34,920 nucleotides of DNA from Planktothrix serta PCC 8927. Lineage in GTDB: Bacteria > Cyanobacteriota > Cyanobacteriia > Cyanobacteriales > Microcoleaceae. The stretch's first letter is position 1, and every line of letters begins with the position of its first letter. The stretch covers positions 43,699-78,618 of the forward strand of contig NZ_LR734888.1 in NCBI RefSeq assembly GCF_900010725.2. Reading direction: 5' to 3'. The notes below the pieces were generated by a model. The model searched no databases, was not told where the DNA came from, and saw only the letters and a list, made by a program, of their open reading frames with translations. Position numbers and translations under genes: made by a program. Shown piece by piece: positions 34,880 through 34,920 of this stretch.

Positions 34880-34920
34880 GGTTTTGATCACAAATCCTAC
34901 ACGGATTGCTATATGATGTT

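Overview
The window is about 35 kb of a cyanobacterial chromosome, most likely from a filamentous Oscillatoriales-type organism (Planktothrix, Oscillatoria or a relative). The evidence is a 16S rRNA followed by a cyanobacterial spacer with tRNA-Ile and tRNA-Ala, an aerobic Mg-protoporphyrin cyclase gene (acsF), a high-light-inducible protein gene, thirteen HIP1 octamers (GCGATCGC), AT-rich codon use, and many palindromic intergenic repeats. The genus is inferred from general resemblance, not from an alignment.

Layout: (1) 1-2200, minus strand: the start of an rRNA operon, with a good promoter (TTGACA-17-TACATT), a leader, 16S rRNA, the D1-D1' helix, tRNA-Ile(GAT), tRNA-Ala(TGC) and the boxB/boxA/V3 elements. 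The 23S gene lies outside the window. (2) 2600-4500: a small unknown gene, then moeA (molybdenum cofactor). (3) 4514-6575: an AAA ATPase and a TOPRIM/DUF4276-like protein, a probable two-gene conflict or defence module. (4) 6664-7859: sdhB with a high-light-inducible protein gene overlapping its stop codon. (5) 7990-12137: an unknown protein, a membrane-anchored propeller protein, a TIGR03943-type subunit and its DUF318-type permease, led by a predicted three-way-junction RNA. (6) 12320-14775: an atypical SDR (NmrA/Ycf39-like) and acsF. (7) 14938-18155: a PAS histidine kinase overlapping a REC-HisKA-HATPase hybrid, then a small membrane protein. (8) 18199-21681: the 5' remnant of an acetyltransferase gene, a double-SIS sugar-phosphate protein, a DUF1517 protein, an antitoxin/PIN toxin pair and a 40-residue membrane protein. 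(9) 21763-23285: sfsA and a diverged copy of its 3' part, on either side of an unknown gene. (10) 23358-27090: murJ, dedA and ahcY; ahcY is led by an RNA resembling the SAH riboswitch. (11) 27471-29048: an orphan m5C DNA methyltransferase and an SRPBCC protein. (12) 29169-33539: a TPR-CHAT protease, a DUF433 protein and a DUF4384 protein, the second conflict-like neighbourhood. (13) 33912 to the end: a GNAT acetyltransferase and a small Cys-rich membrane protein.

The housekeeping content (photosynthetic pigment synthesis, respiration, envelope, methyl cycle) is interleaved with accessory modules and at least six repeat families. Several repeats have invaded coding ends, and one family sits in frame inside the CHAT gene. 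The items most worth following up are the ATPase/TOPRIM-like pair, the two structured leaders (permease and ahcY), the CHAT/DUF4384 cluster, and the sfsA partial duplication.
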